A stretch of DNA of 64,000 bases from Marsupella aquatica (Eukaryota > Marchantiophyta). This document shows, in pieces, positions 47,758 to 59,530 of this stretch (position 1 is its first letter; the number at the start of each line of letters is the position of its first letter). Both the position numbers and the translations under genes were made by a program. Location of the stretch: positions 5,518,001 through 5,582,000 of the forward strand of contig OZ316896.1 of NCBI GenBank assembly GCA_973895155.1. The letters run 5' to 3'. Below the pieces are notes generated by a model. That model was not told the origin of the DNA and made no database searches. It saw only the letters and a program-made list of their open reading frames with translations.

Positions 47758-48040
47758 CTCAAGTTCCCGACTTTAATTACTTTGGCCTTACTAGGGTTAG
47801 TTGACCCTTGGTTAGTTTAGGATAAGATTCACTTATTTAGGCCCACACATCTTAGTCCTCCTTGGGGGGTATAGGTTGGAGGGAGAGCATTCTCTTCCTC
47901 ATTCTTCGCATATTTTTTCTTATGAGCTATGGATCCTTCAAGAGTTTCTCCATCATTGGTGTCTTGTAGGTGTAGTATGAGATTGTGTGCATTTTCATGT
48001 TCCGCATTGCTCCCTAGTCTAAGTTGACGGTTTCCAACAA
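47745..48040 (+). repeat. Copia 5' LTR (296 bp)
   Basis: Starts TGTTAGGAATTG and ends GGTTTCCAACA, giving TGTT...AACA inverted ends. It is immediately followed by a tRNA primer-binding site. No second copy is present in the window. Confidence 0.8.
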
Positions 48041-48042
48041 GT

Positions 48043-48054
48043 GGTATCAGAGCT
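48043..48054 (+). promoter_or_regulatory. Copia primer-binding site, initiator-Met tRNA
   Basis: TGGTATCAGAGC lies 2 bp after the LTR end. It is the usual plant copia complement to the 3' end of initiator methionine tRNA. Confidence 0.85.
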
Positions 48055-49100
48055 TTGTGTTCGACATTCGGTTGATTGGGCAGTGGGGAGAATGTTCTGT
48101 GTGCTGGATTGGGTGAAAGATTGAATCATTATCAATGATTGCATGATCGTTTCACTAGGCGCTTTGCGCTAGAGTTATCCTGTTTGGAAGAGGTGACAGT
48201 TGTCGTGGTTGCTCAGCTATGACGGCCAAAAGCTTATTTACAATGTGACATTTGAATCAACTATTGAATGTGAGAAAGAAGTTGCTTAACAAATAGTCTG
48301 CAGAGTTTTGGACATTTTGAGCCAAATATTGGCTTCTACAAAGCTATTTTGCGGGAGTTATCGCCACTTTAAGATTGCAATTTTTTCTGACGGTTTGTTG
48401 TAGTTCCGCGACAAAGAGTTGGGCGCAGCATCACAACTTGAATTTCTGCATGATATTGGGGTTCTTGTTAGAGCTTGTGGTTGAACTACATGGTTTAGCA
48501 CCTTGTCGTGAGGGTGCTGGTGTTGTTTTGACCAAACTAATTTGCAAATAGTTAAGTTTGTGACAGGATTTGCTCCAACCGGTGCCACAATTCTTGTGTA
48601 TCTTTGCATTCAAATGTTGCAGTTCTTTGAGACAATTGGGGATCGTTGGATCCTGGCAATCGGTTGTATAGATCAATTTGCTTTTGGTTGGTCAAGAACT
48701 GAGCACGGGTTTTTGAGTGATTGATAAGATTGGGGGTAGAGAATCTACCTCAACGTACCATGCTCATAGCGGCACGTGTTATATTGTGATGAGGCCAACA
48801 GGTGGGCCCCTCACAAGTGAACAGTAAATTGAGGTAACAGGGTTTCTAATAGTGACCCAAGGAGCCTCGCCCCAAGGGCGACCCTATGTAGGGTCGAACC
48901 AAGAGCGAACTGGAAAATGGTTTTGCCAATAACTTTCTTATTGAAGTCAGTTTGAAGAAGTTTTTACGCTAGTGCATTCAGAACTCAAATTTGTCAACTT
49001 CAATTTTGGTAAATTTTTGAGTGAAGGTAGTTTGGTACTTGTGTTTCCTGTGTGTTTGTGGAAGCATCCATTGCTTCACAAAAGCTTACAGCGCCAAAGG

Positions 49101-49770
49101 CTGAGATGGAGAAGTTTCATGGGAAGGTCAGCTTTTGCCTCTGAAATGAGGAGTGGGAAGACATGTTGGTGTAGGCGTGTAGTACAATCAAGTTGTTCTT
49201 AGCCAACAACATTCTTAAGAACGTGTTGGGGATGGATTGGAATGCCAAGAAGATCTGGGACGCTTACTCAGCTATACCAGAGTACTTCATTGCCCGCTTC
49301 ATTGACAGATACTCGTATTTACCAGTTGGAGCGGTTGTTCAGGTTGAAGTTGAAGGAGGTACAAACATGCATGATCATCTAAGTCTCTTTGATGAGATTT
49401 TGCACGAGGTGACCACGGCGGGAGATAAGTTGACCGATAAGTACCTTGCGATGCATTTGTTGATGTCGCTTCCAAAGAGTTTTTTGACGTTGGTACCGGT
49501 CATCACACATCAAGACTATGTTGAAGCTGGATGTGGTGAAGGCTAGCTACCATTCTTGCATAATGGAGCAAGCAACATCTTTTTGACCATGAAGATAAAT
49601 CTGCTGCCATAATGGTTAGAGGCAGATTGATGGAGCGTACTATGGACCAGGCTAGATCTAAATCTCAAAGTAGATCTAAATCTAAGTCTTGTACGTAGTA
49701 AGAAAGTTCAGTGTTGGCATTGCCATGAGAAGGGCCACACCAAGTGGAATTGTCCTTCTCTGTCAAAGCA
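49101..49770 (+). pseudogene. Copia gag with zinc knuckle, frameshifted
   Basis: Reading begins near 49101 (EMEKFHGKVSF). It has an early stop and frameshift and then continues LGMDWNAKKIWDAYSA...LTDKYLAMHLLMSLPKSF, the capsid region of copia Gag. After another frameshift near 49540 the nucleocapsid zinc knuckle CWHCHEKGHTKWNC is found at about 49710-49750. Gag packages element RNA in virus-like particles. This copy cannot make an intact product. Confidence 0.7.
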
Positions 49771-49816
49771 GAAGTATCCTGCTTTCAATGGTGCGTCCTT
49801 CTCGTTAGCTAACATT

Positions 49817-50450
49817 GTGATTGATGATAATGAGGATGTTGCTGAAGTGCTATGTATTGGTGCTTTGAATTTTGTGTATGAAAATAAATGGATGTTGGAT
49901 TTGGGTTCCTCTTATCACATGTGTCCAACGCGGTCATATTTCTCCAATTACCAACCTTGTACTAGTACTATGGAAATTGGAAATGGTATCCAATGTGCGA
50001 TTGTTGGCATGACGACTATCAAATTTTGGATGTTTGATGGTGTTGTGCAAGCACTGACAAAAGTCAGGCACATACCAGACATCTTTAAGAATTTGGTTTC
50101 CTTGGGTGCTCTAGAAGCTGGTAGATCTCATTTCACTGCACGTGATGGTGCTCACTTTGTCGTCAAAGGTGATGTATCTTTGATTAAGGCGCTATGGCAA
50201 AATAGTTTGTATATCTTGCAAGGAGATGTCATGCTCCTCAAGTGGGGCATGTGTTCTATGGTGGAACGTTTGGATGCAGTGGCAACATTTGATGAAGAGT
50301 CATTTTTGGTGGCTGCAATTGAAGCACCCTCAACATCTGGTCGCACACAAGCCATAGATTTGTGGCATGCACGGTTTGGGCACTTGAGTGGTAAAGGATT
50401 TGCAGCCTTGGCAAATGTCATCTGTTTATCAAATGGTAACCACTTATATT
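49817..50450 (+). pseudogene. Copia protease and pre-integrase fragment
   Basis: The frame encodes the start of copia pol. The aspartic protease active site reads WMLDLGSSYHMC where the family has D-S-G, so the catalytic serine position is leucine. It continues through the protease (NLVSLGALEAG) to the pre-integrase zinc region LWHARFGHLSGKGFAAL and stops resembling copia near 50430, where unrelated sequence begins. The serine-to-leucine change fits a single C-to-T at a CpG (TCG to TTG). Confidence 0.75.
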
Positions 50451-51217
50451 TTCACTATTTCACAACAAATACCATTTTAATCGTATCACGGGGACGTGGA
50501 GGGACGCTATTTAGACTTCCTCACACCAGAAAGGAGTAGATTCATTTTTGCTCCCGAAAATACATTTTTTGATCGTCTGCCGACTGTTTTTCCCTTCCTC
50601 GCTTTTGATCAAGTCCCATGGACTACACTCTCTCCCTTCCTCTTAGTCTCTAATGAAGTGTTGTCACTACTCCCCTAGCTCATAGGCCAACCAAACCTTG
50701 CAAACTTCTCTTAACAATCTGCTTGGGGCATTCTTTCACAAAAGCACACCAATACGGGCTACGGGAAGGACACAACTATGAAAGAAAAATAAATCATAAC
50801 ACACAACAAAATTCGGAGAGTCATACTGAATCCATAGCTTTTGGTGAACAATATAACACATTGTATGAGCAACCCAGCCTCCTCCCGTCTACTCAACTCC
50901 TGCCTCACTAGGACAATGAGTACTTCTCACCTCCCTACTCTAGATGATTTCTTGCTATATGCTGCAATCTAACACTTCAAATCCACTCTAGACTAAGTCC
51001 CCCCTGCACTTACCAGGGGTTGTCGTTAAGTACTAGAAAATAAAATACCCAAGCATCCAAGGGCACAAGGGCCGCCGCTACTTCTGTGGCGGCGCCACTA
51101 ATCCTAACACCTCTAACCTAGAAAATGCGGTACACACATGTTAAATAAAATTCTATTCCTTATTGAATGCCAATGGTGCCTTCATTGGCATCTACCGACG
51201 ACTAACTATTCCCTACT
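50451..51217. other. Probable 3' trailer of the coiled-coil gene at 51218-53230
   Basis: No ORF is supported. CTAATCCTAACACCTCTAAC near 51101 recalls the TTAGG-rich trailers of the A-type elements read on the minus strand. The outer boundary against the copia relic was not resolved. Confidence 0.35.
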
Positions 51218-53230
51218 TTACTCCTCCAACCGATCACTACCTTCTTCCCCGGAGTGGCCACTGACATCCTCACTGCTTGACTGAACTGATGCCACCTCAC
51301 TCACCCCCTTCTTCATCGGAGTAGTCTTTCCAGAAGTCTGACTCAAACTTCCTCTCTGCCAAAACGAGGCCAAGGTCTTTCATGTAGTGATGTACCCCTG
51401 GTTGATAGTGTCTCTCCACAAGGCGGTCTCCTCCGGTGATCGCAACTCTACGGGCAAGCTGACTGATCTTGGTGGCATACCGGTTTGACTAATCTTGGTG
51501 GCATACCGGTGGGACCATGACTAGCTAGTGCATCTTGTAATGTTTTACGGGCCACCTTTAGTTTACTCTCCAGGCTCTTGCACTTCTCCTTGTTCTTCTT
51601 GGCAGCCTCCAACAGGGGTTCATAAGTTTTGGTAAGCTCTATGACCACAACATTGACTGCAAAGTTTAATGCTTCTCGCAAAATTTCTATTTTCGGGGCA
51701 ACCGTAGGGGTAGTACTAGGTGGACAAAGGCCCTTCCTCTTCCCAAGGCTTAAAACCTCAGCTCTCTTATTTCTGGTCTCATAAGCGCTCACTTGGCTAT
51801 GGAGGTCTAAAATCTGCTTCTTGAGGTTCTCGCTTTCCCCCAATAATTTCTTCAAGCTTACTACTTCCTCCTTCAAGGTCACAACCTCTTTCGCCTCTTT
51901 GGTCTTGGTGGCCACCCCTTGCAAGTGAGTAATCTCCTCATTGGCTTGCTTCAGGATGTCTTTGTTCAGCGAGATGACCTCTTCCAATGCTGCAATCTTG
52001 GTATTGGCTTGGTCAAGGTCCTCGTTTGTAGTCTGCCATAGCATTAACCCCGTGTGGATACCCATACAAAACTCCCGTAGTTCAGCCAGGTACACCTCTA
52101 GAATGTCATACTCAATGGCTTCCTCCGGATTGCCGACCAGGCCCTCTAGCCACTCCAATGTATACTCCTCGTCATCCCCCTCCTCCTCATCTAACGCATC
52201 TGTGGTAATCATAGATGTCGATACCGTAGGTGCCCTTTGGGCCATTCCTTCAATGATTGTGGTAGCTACCCTTCTCATTTTGGTTGAGAAGGAAGGCAAC
52301 ACTCTCCCCTCACCCGGTGGAGGCGTGGGACCAGGTATGAGTCCCTCAGCCCAAACCAGGATGAAGGTTCCAATCACATGAATGATTCCGCCTGGCTTGA
52401 GACTCTGGGGATCCGCAGCCAAGGCCTTTCCCACACCAGATGCCCACCAATCATATGCATGCTTTGGGTGGCTCTTAATGTCCATTGCAAATGGTCAGGT
52501 GCTCTCCCATGATGAAACTAGATTGTGGTCGATTGAGGATTTGTTGGTGCATCTTCCCTACAAACCCCTTGTATGCTGGGTATTTGAAGAAGGTGAGGGG
52601 AATGTTGGTCACCGACGTACGTTGGCTCCCTCATAAACTCAGCTAATTGGTCTAGGATAAGTAGTTTAGGTGGCCCCATGGGATAAAATGTGAAATCCTG
52701 GTTGGAAAGCATCAAGAAGTCGACAATGTCAGAGTGACTAAAAGTGTTGTTGAGGCAACGATAGTATAGTCCCCCAAACCGGGCCTCCAATCCTACCTCT
52801 ACATCCCAACTTTTCTTAGCATGGCACTTGATATCCAGTCTAACCAAACCCATAAGCCCGGTGGCTCTAAACAACTCTCCACTCTCCTCAAGGGTTCTGG
52901 TGGTGGTCTTCGGGTATGCGCTCTTGAAACTCTTGGGTGCCCTACTCGTTCCCTCCCCGGTCATGGCCCAGGTCTTCTCTTTGATCTCTCTCCTAGCCAC
53001 GAGTGAGGCAATGTACTCCCGGTAAGCTGTCTGGTACCCCCGTATATGTGCAGCCGGAAACTCAAGCCTATCCCTCATCCACTCCTCTTAGGCTCGTCCA
53101 GCCTTAAAGGTGCTCCCATAATCTTTTCCCACAACCACAAGGCCCAAATAGCCCCCCAACTTTAGCTTGGTATAGCCAAGGTTCACTCAACAGCCCACAT
53201 ACCCTACTCGGTCACTCTTCTCACAACTCA
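51218..53230 (-). pseudogene. Coiled-coil protein of a possibly related element (G)
   Basis: Minus-strand frames read through one broken gene. An upstream part (LGGYLGLVVVGKDYGS) is followed by an in-frame TAA near 53090. MRDRLEFPAAHIRGY to about 52520 comes next, then a frame change and MDIKSHPKHAYDWWASGVGK...GTFILVWAEG, an acidic segment (DEEEGDDEEYTLEWLEGL), a coiled coil at about 52060-51560 and a final stretch ending EEGSDRLEE at 51218. A 21-bp duplication near 51470-51510 and a frameshift break the tail. The layout (helical N-terminus, central domain, linker, coiled coil) parallels A-F, but the IFGLPxG core motif is not visible. Element ends were not established. Confidence 0.5.
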
Positions 53231-53344
53231 GGTACCCCGGGGATTGTTGTCTAGAATTCCTAACTCCCTTCCATTCTTCCCAAAATTCAGTAGCACTAAA
53301 ACAGGGGAGTCTTGCTAGAGAACTCATGCCCAAGAGGGAATGAA

Positions 53345-53801
53345 TGTTGAGCATAGACGACGATCGCAACGGCAAGCCCATGAACCATCCAACGCACAAT
53401 AGTCGACACAAGAGATACGTGGTTCACCTCTTTGAGGCTACGTCCACGGGAACACACAAGAGAGCTTTACTGAACTCTAAGCCCGTCGGCTATACCGAGT
53501 CTCCACAGTGTAAGCTCTCCCTATCTCTCAAGTGGCTCCATAACAATGAGCCTTGGTTCTACCTCTCCAAGCACACATGCCTCTTATGATATAGTGTGCA
53601 ACTTAGTTGTACCTAACCACATAGTTATACCTAACCACATAGTTGTACCTAATCACGTAGTTGTACCTAACCACATAGTTGTACCTAATCACGTAGTTGT
53701 ACCTAACCACGTAGTTGTACCTAACCACGTAGTTGTACCAACCCACGTTGTTGTACCAACCACGTCATACCTAACCTAGACGTAAGAGTAAATACCCAAC
53801 A
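53345..53801 (-). repeat. Copia 3' LTR (457 bp) with 18-bp minisatellite
   Basis: Ends are TGTTGAGCATAG and TACCCAACA. It contains a minisatellite of the 18-bp unit GTAGTTGTACCTAACCAC in about 53600-53775, with one unit more than the other LTR. Confidence 0.95.
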
Positions 53802-53812
53802 ATCTTCCCCTT
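53802..53812 (-). promoter_or_regulatory. Copia polypurine tract
   Basis: The minus strand reads AAGGGGAAGAT directly before the 3' LTR. It is the expected plus-strand DNA primer site. Confidence 0.75.
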
Positions 53813-53992
53813 GACTCTGGTCTAGGGGAGAGTAATACTGCCAATGTATATGATCCCTCAGCGGGAAGTTCTGGACAGAAACCAAACCGGTTTCCCTCTC
53901 TAACTAGAGCAAACCAGAACTAAGCCGTAGCCTAATACATAGGAATGAGGAAGAGCATATATCAGTAATTACAATGAATGTTTAAGAAAACT

Positions 53993-56900
53993 CTACTTGT
54001 GATGCAATTGCAAAACCTGCAATACGTCACGGTGTCTAGAGAAACTCTCCAAAGGAATCACTTTGGTAAATGCGTCAGCCGGGTTGAGTTTACCATCAAT
54101 CTTGACTAGCTCAAACAAATTATCAGACACAGCCTGCTTGATAAAATGGTACCTGACGTCAATGTGCTTCACTCTGCTGTCCATCACCTGGTTCACAGCA
54201 AGGTGGAGCGCACTTTGACTATCACAATGGAGCTTCACATTCCCCTGTGGCAATCCCATTTCAGTGATAAGTCTATCCAACCAAATCGCTTCCTTTGCTG
54301 CTTCCGCAGCTGCAACATACTCCGCTTCTGTAGTAGACTGAGCAATACACTTCTGCAAAGTAGACCTCCAACTTATGCATCCACCGCCAAGTGTGAACAC
54401 GTATCCTGTTGTTGATCTCCTTCGGTCCAAATCTTGTCCATAGTCAGAATCTACATAGCCAATCAATGATCTAGCATTCTTTGCATTCGCATCAAATAAA
54501 AGACCATGATCCACGGTACCCTTCAAGTACCTGATAATCCACTTCACTGCTTCCCAGTGTACCTTCCCTGGATTCGACATGTACCTGCTCACCTTGCCCA
54601 TAGCCATGGCAAGATCAGGTCTAGTGCAAGTCATCAAATACATGAGACTCCCCACTGCCTTGTCATATGGAACCTTTGACATCAACCCCTTCTCTGTGTC
54701 ATCCGTAGGACAGAACGCTGATGATAACTTGAAGTGTGGAGCCAACGGGGTACTTACTGGCTTGCTATTCTCCATGTTGAACCTTGCAATTACCTTCCTC
54801 GCATAACTGCTCTGCGTCAACCATAGCTTGCCAGCCTCCAAGTCCCTAGTGATCTCCATACCCAAAATCCTCTTAGCTGGCCCTAAGTCCTTCATCTTAA
54901 ACTCTGCACTAAGCAGTGCCTTGAGCTTAACAATCTCAGACCTATCCTTGGCTGCAATTAGCATGTCATCCACATAAAGTACTAAAACAATGAACCCAAA
55001 GACAACATTCTTCACCGGTTTCAAATACACACAAGGGTCAAATACACTTCTGTGAAAACCTTGTGACCGAATCCAATCGTCAAACCGCTTGTTCCACTGT
55101 CTTGGTGACTGCTTCAACCCATACAAGGATTTCAGCAATCTGCAAACCAATTCCTCCTGTCCTCTCTTCACAAAACCTAGCGGTTGTCTCATGAAGATCA
55201 CCTCTTCCAATGTGCCATAGAGGAAAGCTGTGACAACATCCATCTGATCTAGGAGCAGACCAAACATTACAACAAGTACACACAATAGTCGTATTGTAGA
55301 GTACTTAGCAACTGGTGAGAAGACCTCATTGTAATCCACACCTTTCTCTTGTGTGAATCCCTTTGCTACCAATCTAGCCTTGTAGACCTTCGATCCACCT
55401 CCTATGGAATTATCCTTCAGCTTGTAAATCCACTTGTTGTCCACCACTTGCTGACCCTTAGGCAGCTTAACAAGCTCCCAAGTTTTGTTGTCCTTTAGTG
55501 ACTGCATCTCCGTTTGCATTGCTGCAGTCCACTTCTGCTTCTCCTTTGAAGCACTTGCCTCATGAAATGAAGAAGGTTCTCCTTCTTCCAAAATTAACGC
55601 ATCACCCTCATCATCAGCTGTAAAATCATCCTCTTGCAGTTGAGATGAATCAACCCACTGTCCATACCTTGATGGAGCGCGTACAGTGCGACCAGATGTT
55701 CTTCTAGCCGATGACTCCGGTTGATCTGCGTGTGCTGGTACAATTTGAAGCTCAACAGCATCCACTTGCTGCTCACCAGCATCAACAAACTCCTCTGGTT
55801 CCTCTGGCACAGGAACCAGCTCCATAATTGGAGCAACTCCTTCTCTCCGGTCATGCACCTCATAACCAATCTCCCCCTCAACGAGATCCGGGATAGGAGA
55901 TTTTCCTTTGTCAGTACGGGAGACCTGAGTATTCTCCCCCTCCTTCAATAATCTGGATTCATTGAAGGAAACATCCCTACTGACAACGAGCTTACAGGCA
56001 ATAGGATCCCATAGCCTATAGGCTTTCACACCACTCTGGTACCCAAGAAAAACACATTTCCTGGAGGTAGGATCCAACTTGGTCATATTCTGCTTTGGTG
56101 TGAGAGCATATGCATCACTTCCAAAAATTACCAAGCCATGATAGTCTGCTTGCCGCTTATAGCGCATCTCAAACGGCGTTTTGAAATTGATAGCACTAGA
56201 AGGAGAAAGATTTACCAAATAAGCTGCGGTATTGACAGCTTCTGCCCAAAATTCTTGTGGTAAACCTGATTGGCTCAACATACTCCGTGACCGCTCCAAC
56301 AGTGTCCGATTGAGCCTCTCAGCGACACCATTCTGCTGCGGAGTATAAACTGTGGTGAGATGGCGAGTTATCCCCTGTTCTGAACAGTACTCTTCAAATT
56401 CCATTGAAGTGTACTCCCTGCCGTTGTCTGACCTCAGACTCTTCACCCTTGTATCCAAACACTTGATCGTGTTTCCAGTCTGATTCTCCACCTGGGCCTT
56501 CCACTTCTTAAAAATGGACAAGACATCAGACTTATGCGTCATGAAATAAATCCACACAAATCTTGAGTAATCATCAATAAATGATACATAGTACAACTTT
56601 CCAGAGTGTGAGGGAGTCGGGGATGGACCCCACACGTCACTATGTATGTACTCAAGAACCGCTTTGGAACGATGAGTTCCAACACCAAAAGCACGACGAT
56701 GCTGCTTTCCAAGAATGCAATGCTCACAAAACTCTAATTTACAAGATTGCAAATCAGAAATGAGTCCATTCTTCCGTAAGATAGCCAAACCCTTCTCACT
56801 CATGTGGCCTAGCCGTGAATGCCACAGTTGAGTCATCTCCTCGTGAGACTTGGTTACATTGGCCTCTCCACATACAGTATTGCCCTGTAACACATACAAA

Positions 56901-58300
56901 TTCTTTTGTCTACTCCCCTTCAAAATCACTGTCTCTCCCGACCTGACTTGAAGTTCACCATCAATAACGCTCCATTGATGACCATTTGAATCCAACACAC
57001 CGAGTGAAATCAGATTCTTACGCATGCCAGGTACATACCTGACTCCGGACACTGTGCGCACAGCGCCATCAAACATTTGAATCTTCACAGACCCAATTCC
57101 CTCAATTTGACAGGAGTGATCATTTCCCATCAGAACTGAACCGTTTGAAATAGAGTAAGAACTGAAAAACTCACAAATGTAACAAATATGAAAAGAGCAA
57201 GCACAATCAAGAATCCACACATCATCTGCTCTCCTAGATGACGTGCACAGGGCATACCCCCGGCTTCATAAAACATACTCATCATTGAGTAAATCAGCTT
57301 CTCCATCAGCCCTAGCCACATTTGCCGATGAAGTTTCCGCTGCCTTTCCCTTACAGTCTCGCTTGAAGTGTCCAACTTGGTTGCACTTCCAACATGTCAC
57401 CTGCCTCCTCTGAGGGGATTTACCCTTGGACTTAGATCTGGATTTAGATCTAAACTGGGTTCTACGGTCCCTAGTTGGTCGCTGCATACTCCTCCCACGG
57501 TTAACATTGAGGGCAGCACCAGATGATGAAGGCTGTGACGTGATGTGCATCTTCTACTGAAGATCATCACTAAGCAGAGAACTTACCACGTCATTGTATG
57601 AAATGGTATCCCTATCACGATGCAACAACACTCGTGATAGGGACTGGTAAGATGGAGGCAATGAACTAAGAAGCTGCAAAGCCTTCGTCTCATCATTCAA
57701 AGTCTCCCCAAGGTTTTCCAAGTCAACGACCATGTCGTTGAAAGCATCCACATGGTCTTGCAACTTCGTACCAGATTCCTTCATCCTGAAACTCATCAGT
57801 TTGTAGGAAGTGTAGAGCCGGTTCGACAACTCCTTGCGGTGATACTTGCTCTGCAATTCCGCAAATAAGGACATGCAATCCTTATGTGCACCCAACTGCT
57901 TGATGATGGGAGGCATGAGATAGAGTGTAACACACCACACTCCCTGCTCCTGCATGCGGTCCCATTGTTTCTCATCAACATCGTCTTCACGAGGGCTCAG
58001 CAGTTGGCCCATCCCTGACGCATAAAGCACTCCCTTCACCTGCTTCTCCCATAGCAAGTAGTCAGAGCGCCCATCATACTTTGTCACTTCATACTTGGGT
58101 CCCCCAAGCTTGAAAGTCCCCATCTTCTTCTTTACCGTGAGCTCCGGTAGTAGTACTGCTTCCTCCACCACACGCCGCACCGGTGATGGTATTGGTGTCA
58201 CGTGCTCTTCCTCCTGCTCCTCTCTCTGCCCCTGAAACCTCCGCGGTGACCCTCGTGCTTCAAGTTCCACGTCTTCGAAAAACTCCTCCGAATCACTCAT
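53993..58300 (-). pseudogene. Copia gag-pol polyprotein with two in-frame stops
   Basis: One frame of 1436 codons starts at ATG 58300. It is broken only by TAG 57554-57556 and TGA 57266-57268. Gag holds the YDGRSDYLLWEKQVKGVL capsid region and the zinc knuckle CWKCNQVGHFKRDC. The protease site reads WILDCACSFHIC instead of D-S-G. The pre-integrase region (LWHSRLGHMSEKG) leads to the integrase core, with aspartates in YIHSDVWGP and LRSDNGREYTS and a glutamate in PQQNGVAERLNRT. Reverse transcriptase (KARLVAKGFTQEKGVDY, VLYVDDMLIA) and RNase H (TTEAEYVAAAEAAKEAIW, HIDVRYHFIKQ) follow. Domain order is copia type. The altered protease and two stops suggest this copy is not autonomous. It could still be copied in trans. 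Confidence 0.9.
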
Positions 58301-58802
58301 ATGAGAAAGTCACAAAAAATGTTGTTTTTCACAACTTCTCAAAAAACTCGAAACTCAACACCGCCGCGTAGCCCACAAAGCTAGGAGTCCAATACTTGTC
58401 AACAACGAATGTTGATCAATTGCACTTGGTGCCGTCACCAAGTCCAACATGGTAATTGATTTTGCTTAGCCTTCCTCTTTGCATCAAAGAGCCAATCCCG
58501 GACTCAAAAACAATCGTCTTGCCTCAATCTCTCCGTTGAGTCAAAACACTTGACGCTTCTCCCTCCGAGTCGATTGCCAACTTTCTTCACAAAATCCAGA
58601 ACGACGAAAACTTAGATCTCTCTGCACCACGAGCTCCGTTCAACGATTTCTTCACACCGTTAGAAAGCTCTTGCCCTGATCTATCCGTTGAGCCCATAAA
58701 CTCCAAGTTCCATGCGATGGAACTCTGGAAAATCCACCAACACTCAACGCTGGAAAAACCGTCATGAAATCCCGTCACGAACACACGTCACCTCCCAAGC
58801 AT

Positions 58803-58814
58803 GCTCTGATACCA
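58803..58814 (-). promoter_or_regulatory. Copia primer-binding site, initiator-Met tRNA
   Basis: The minus strand reads TGGTATCAGAGC 2 bp inside the 5' LTR, matching the initiator methionine tRNA 3' end. Confidence 0.9.
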
Positions 58815-58816
58815 AT

Positions 58817-59255
58817 TGTTGAGCATAGACGACGATCGCAACGGCAAGCCCATGAACCATCCAACGCACAATAGTCGACACAAGAGATACGTGGTTCACC
58901 TCCTTGAGGCTACGTCCACGGGAACACACAAGAGAGCTTTACTGAACTCTAAGCCCGTCGGCTATACCGAGTCTCCACAGTGTAAGCTCTCCCTATCTCT
59001 CAAGTGGCTCCATAACAATGAGCCTTGGTTCTACCTCTCCAAGCACACATGCCTCTTATGATATAGTGTGCAACTTAGTTGTACCTAACCACATAGTTGT
59101 ACCTAACCACATAGTTGTACCTAATCACGTAGTTGTACCTAACCACATAGTTGTACCTAATCACGTAGTTGTACCTAACCACGTAGTTGTACCAACCCAC
59201 GTTGTTGTACCAACCACGTCATACCTAACCTAGACGTAAGAGTAAATACCCAACA
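58817..59255 (-). repeat. Copia 5' LTR (439 bp)
   Basis: Paired with 53345-53801. It lacks one 18-bp minisatellite unit. Confidence 0.95.
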
Positions 59256-59399
59256 ATGAAGAATGGTAAGAAAAGCACAGGGTTTAAGTAGGCTCACAAC
59301 AGAGTGACCCTTTGGTCATTCCCCTTTCCAAGTCAAACCCCTCTCCAATCCTTCTTTCTCATATCCCTCCAAGTGTAGCAACTATCATGGCTTAGGTCA

Positions 59400-59530
59400 T
59401 GCAACAACTACTGCCATGACAAAGTGTCACATTTTTTAGAGCATCAACTACTCCCATGACAAAATATCACGTTTTTCAGAGCATCAACTACTCCCGTGAC
59501 AAATGACAAAATATCCCATTTTTTCAGAGT
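59400..59530. repeat. ~40-bp tandem repeat, 3 copies
   Basis: Each unit has GCATCAACTACTCCCATGAC, then CAAARTRTCAC and a T run. The third copy has a small internal duplication of TGACAAA. Confidence 0.8.

Larger units (their letters stand above)
47745..50450 (+). mobile_element. Truncated Ty1/copia element (5' LTR, gag, start of pol)
   Basis: The 5' LTR (47745-48040) is followed by the primer-binding site, a leader, gag with zinc knuckle, protease and the pre-integrase region. Copia similarity stops near 50450, with no integrase core, RT or 3' LTR. Several frameshifts interrupt gag. Confidence 0.8.
53345..59255 (-). mobile_element. Nearly complete Ty1/copia retrotransposon
   Basis: The 5911-bp element is flanked by the 5-bp duplication atgaa (53340-53344 and 59256-59260). 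Its LTRs are 53345-53801 and 58817-59255. They differ by about two substitutions and one 18-bp repeat unit, so the insertion is recent. The primer-binding site lies beside the 58817 LTR and the polypurine tract beside the 53801 end. One reading frame spans gag-pol with two stops. Confidence 0.95.

Noticed and set aside
59424-59436. GTGTCACA followed by TTTTT as the 5' end of a TGTGAC element on the minus strand
   Set aside because: It lies inside a 40-bp tandem repeat whose other copies read differently, and no partner end preceded by TTTTT was found near 50450.
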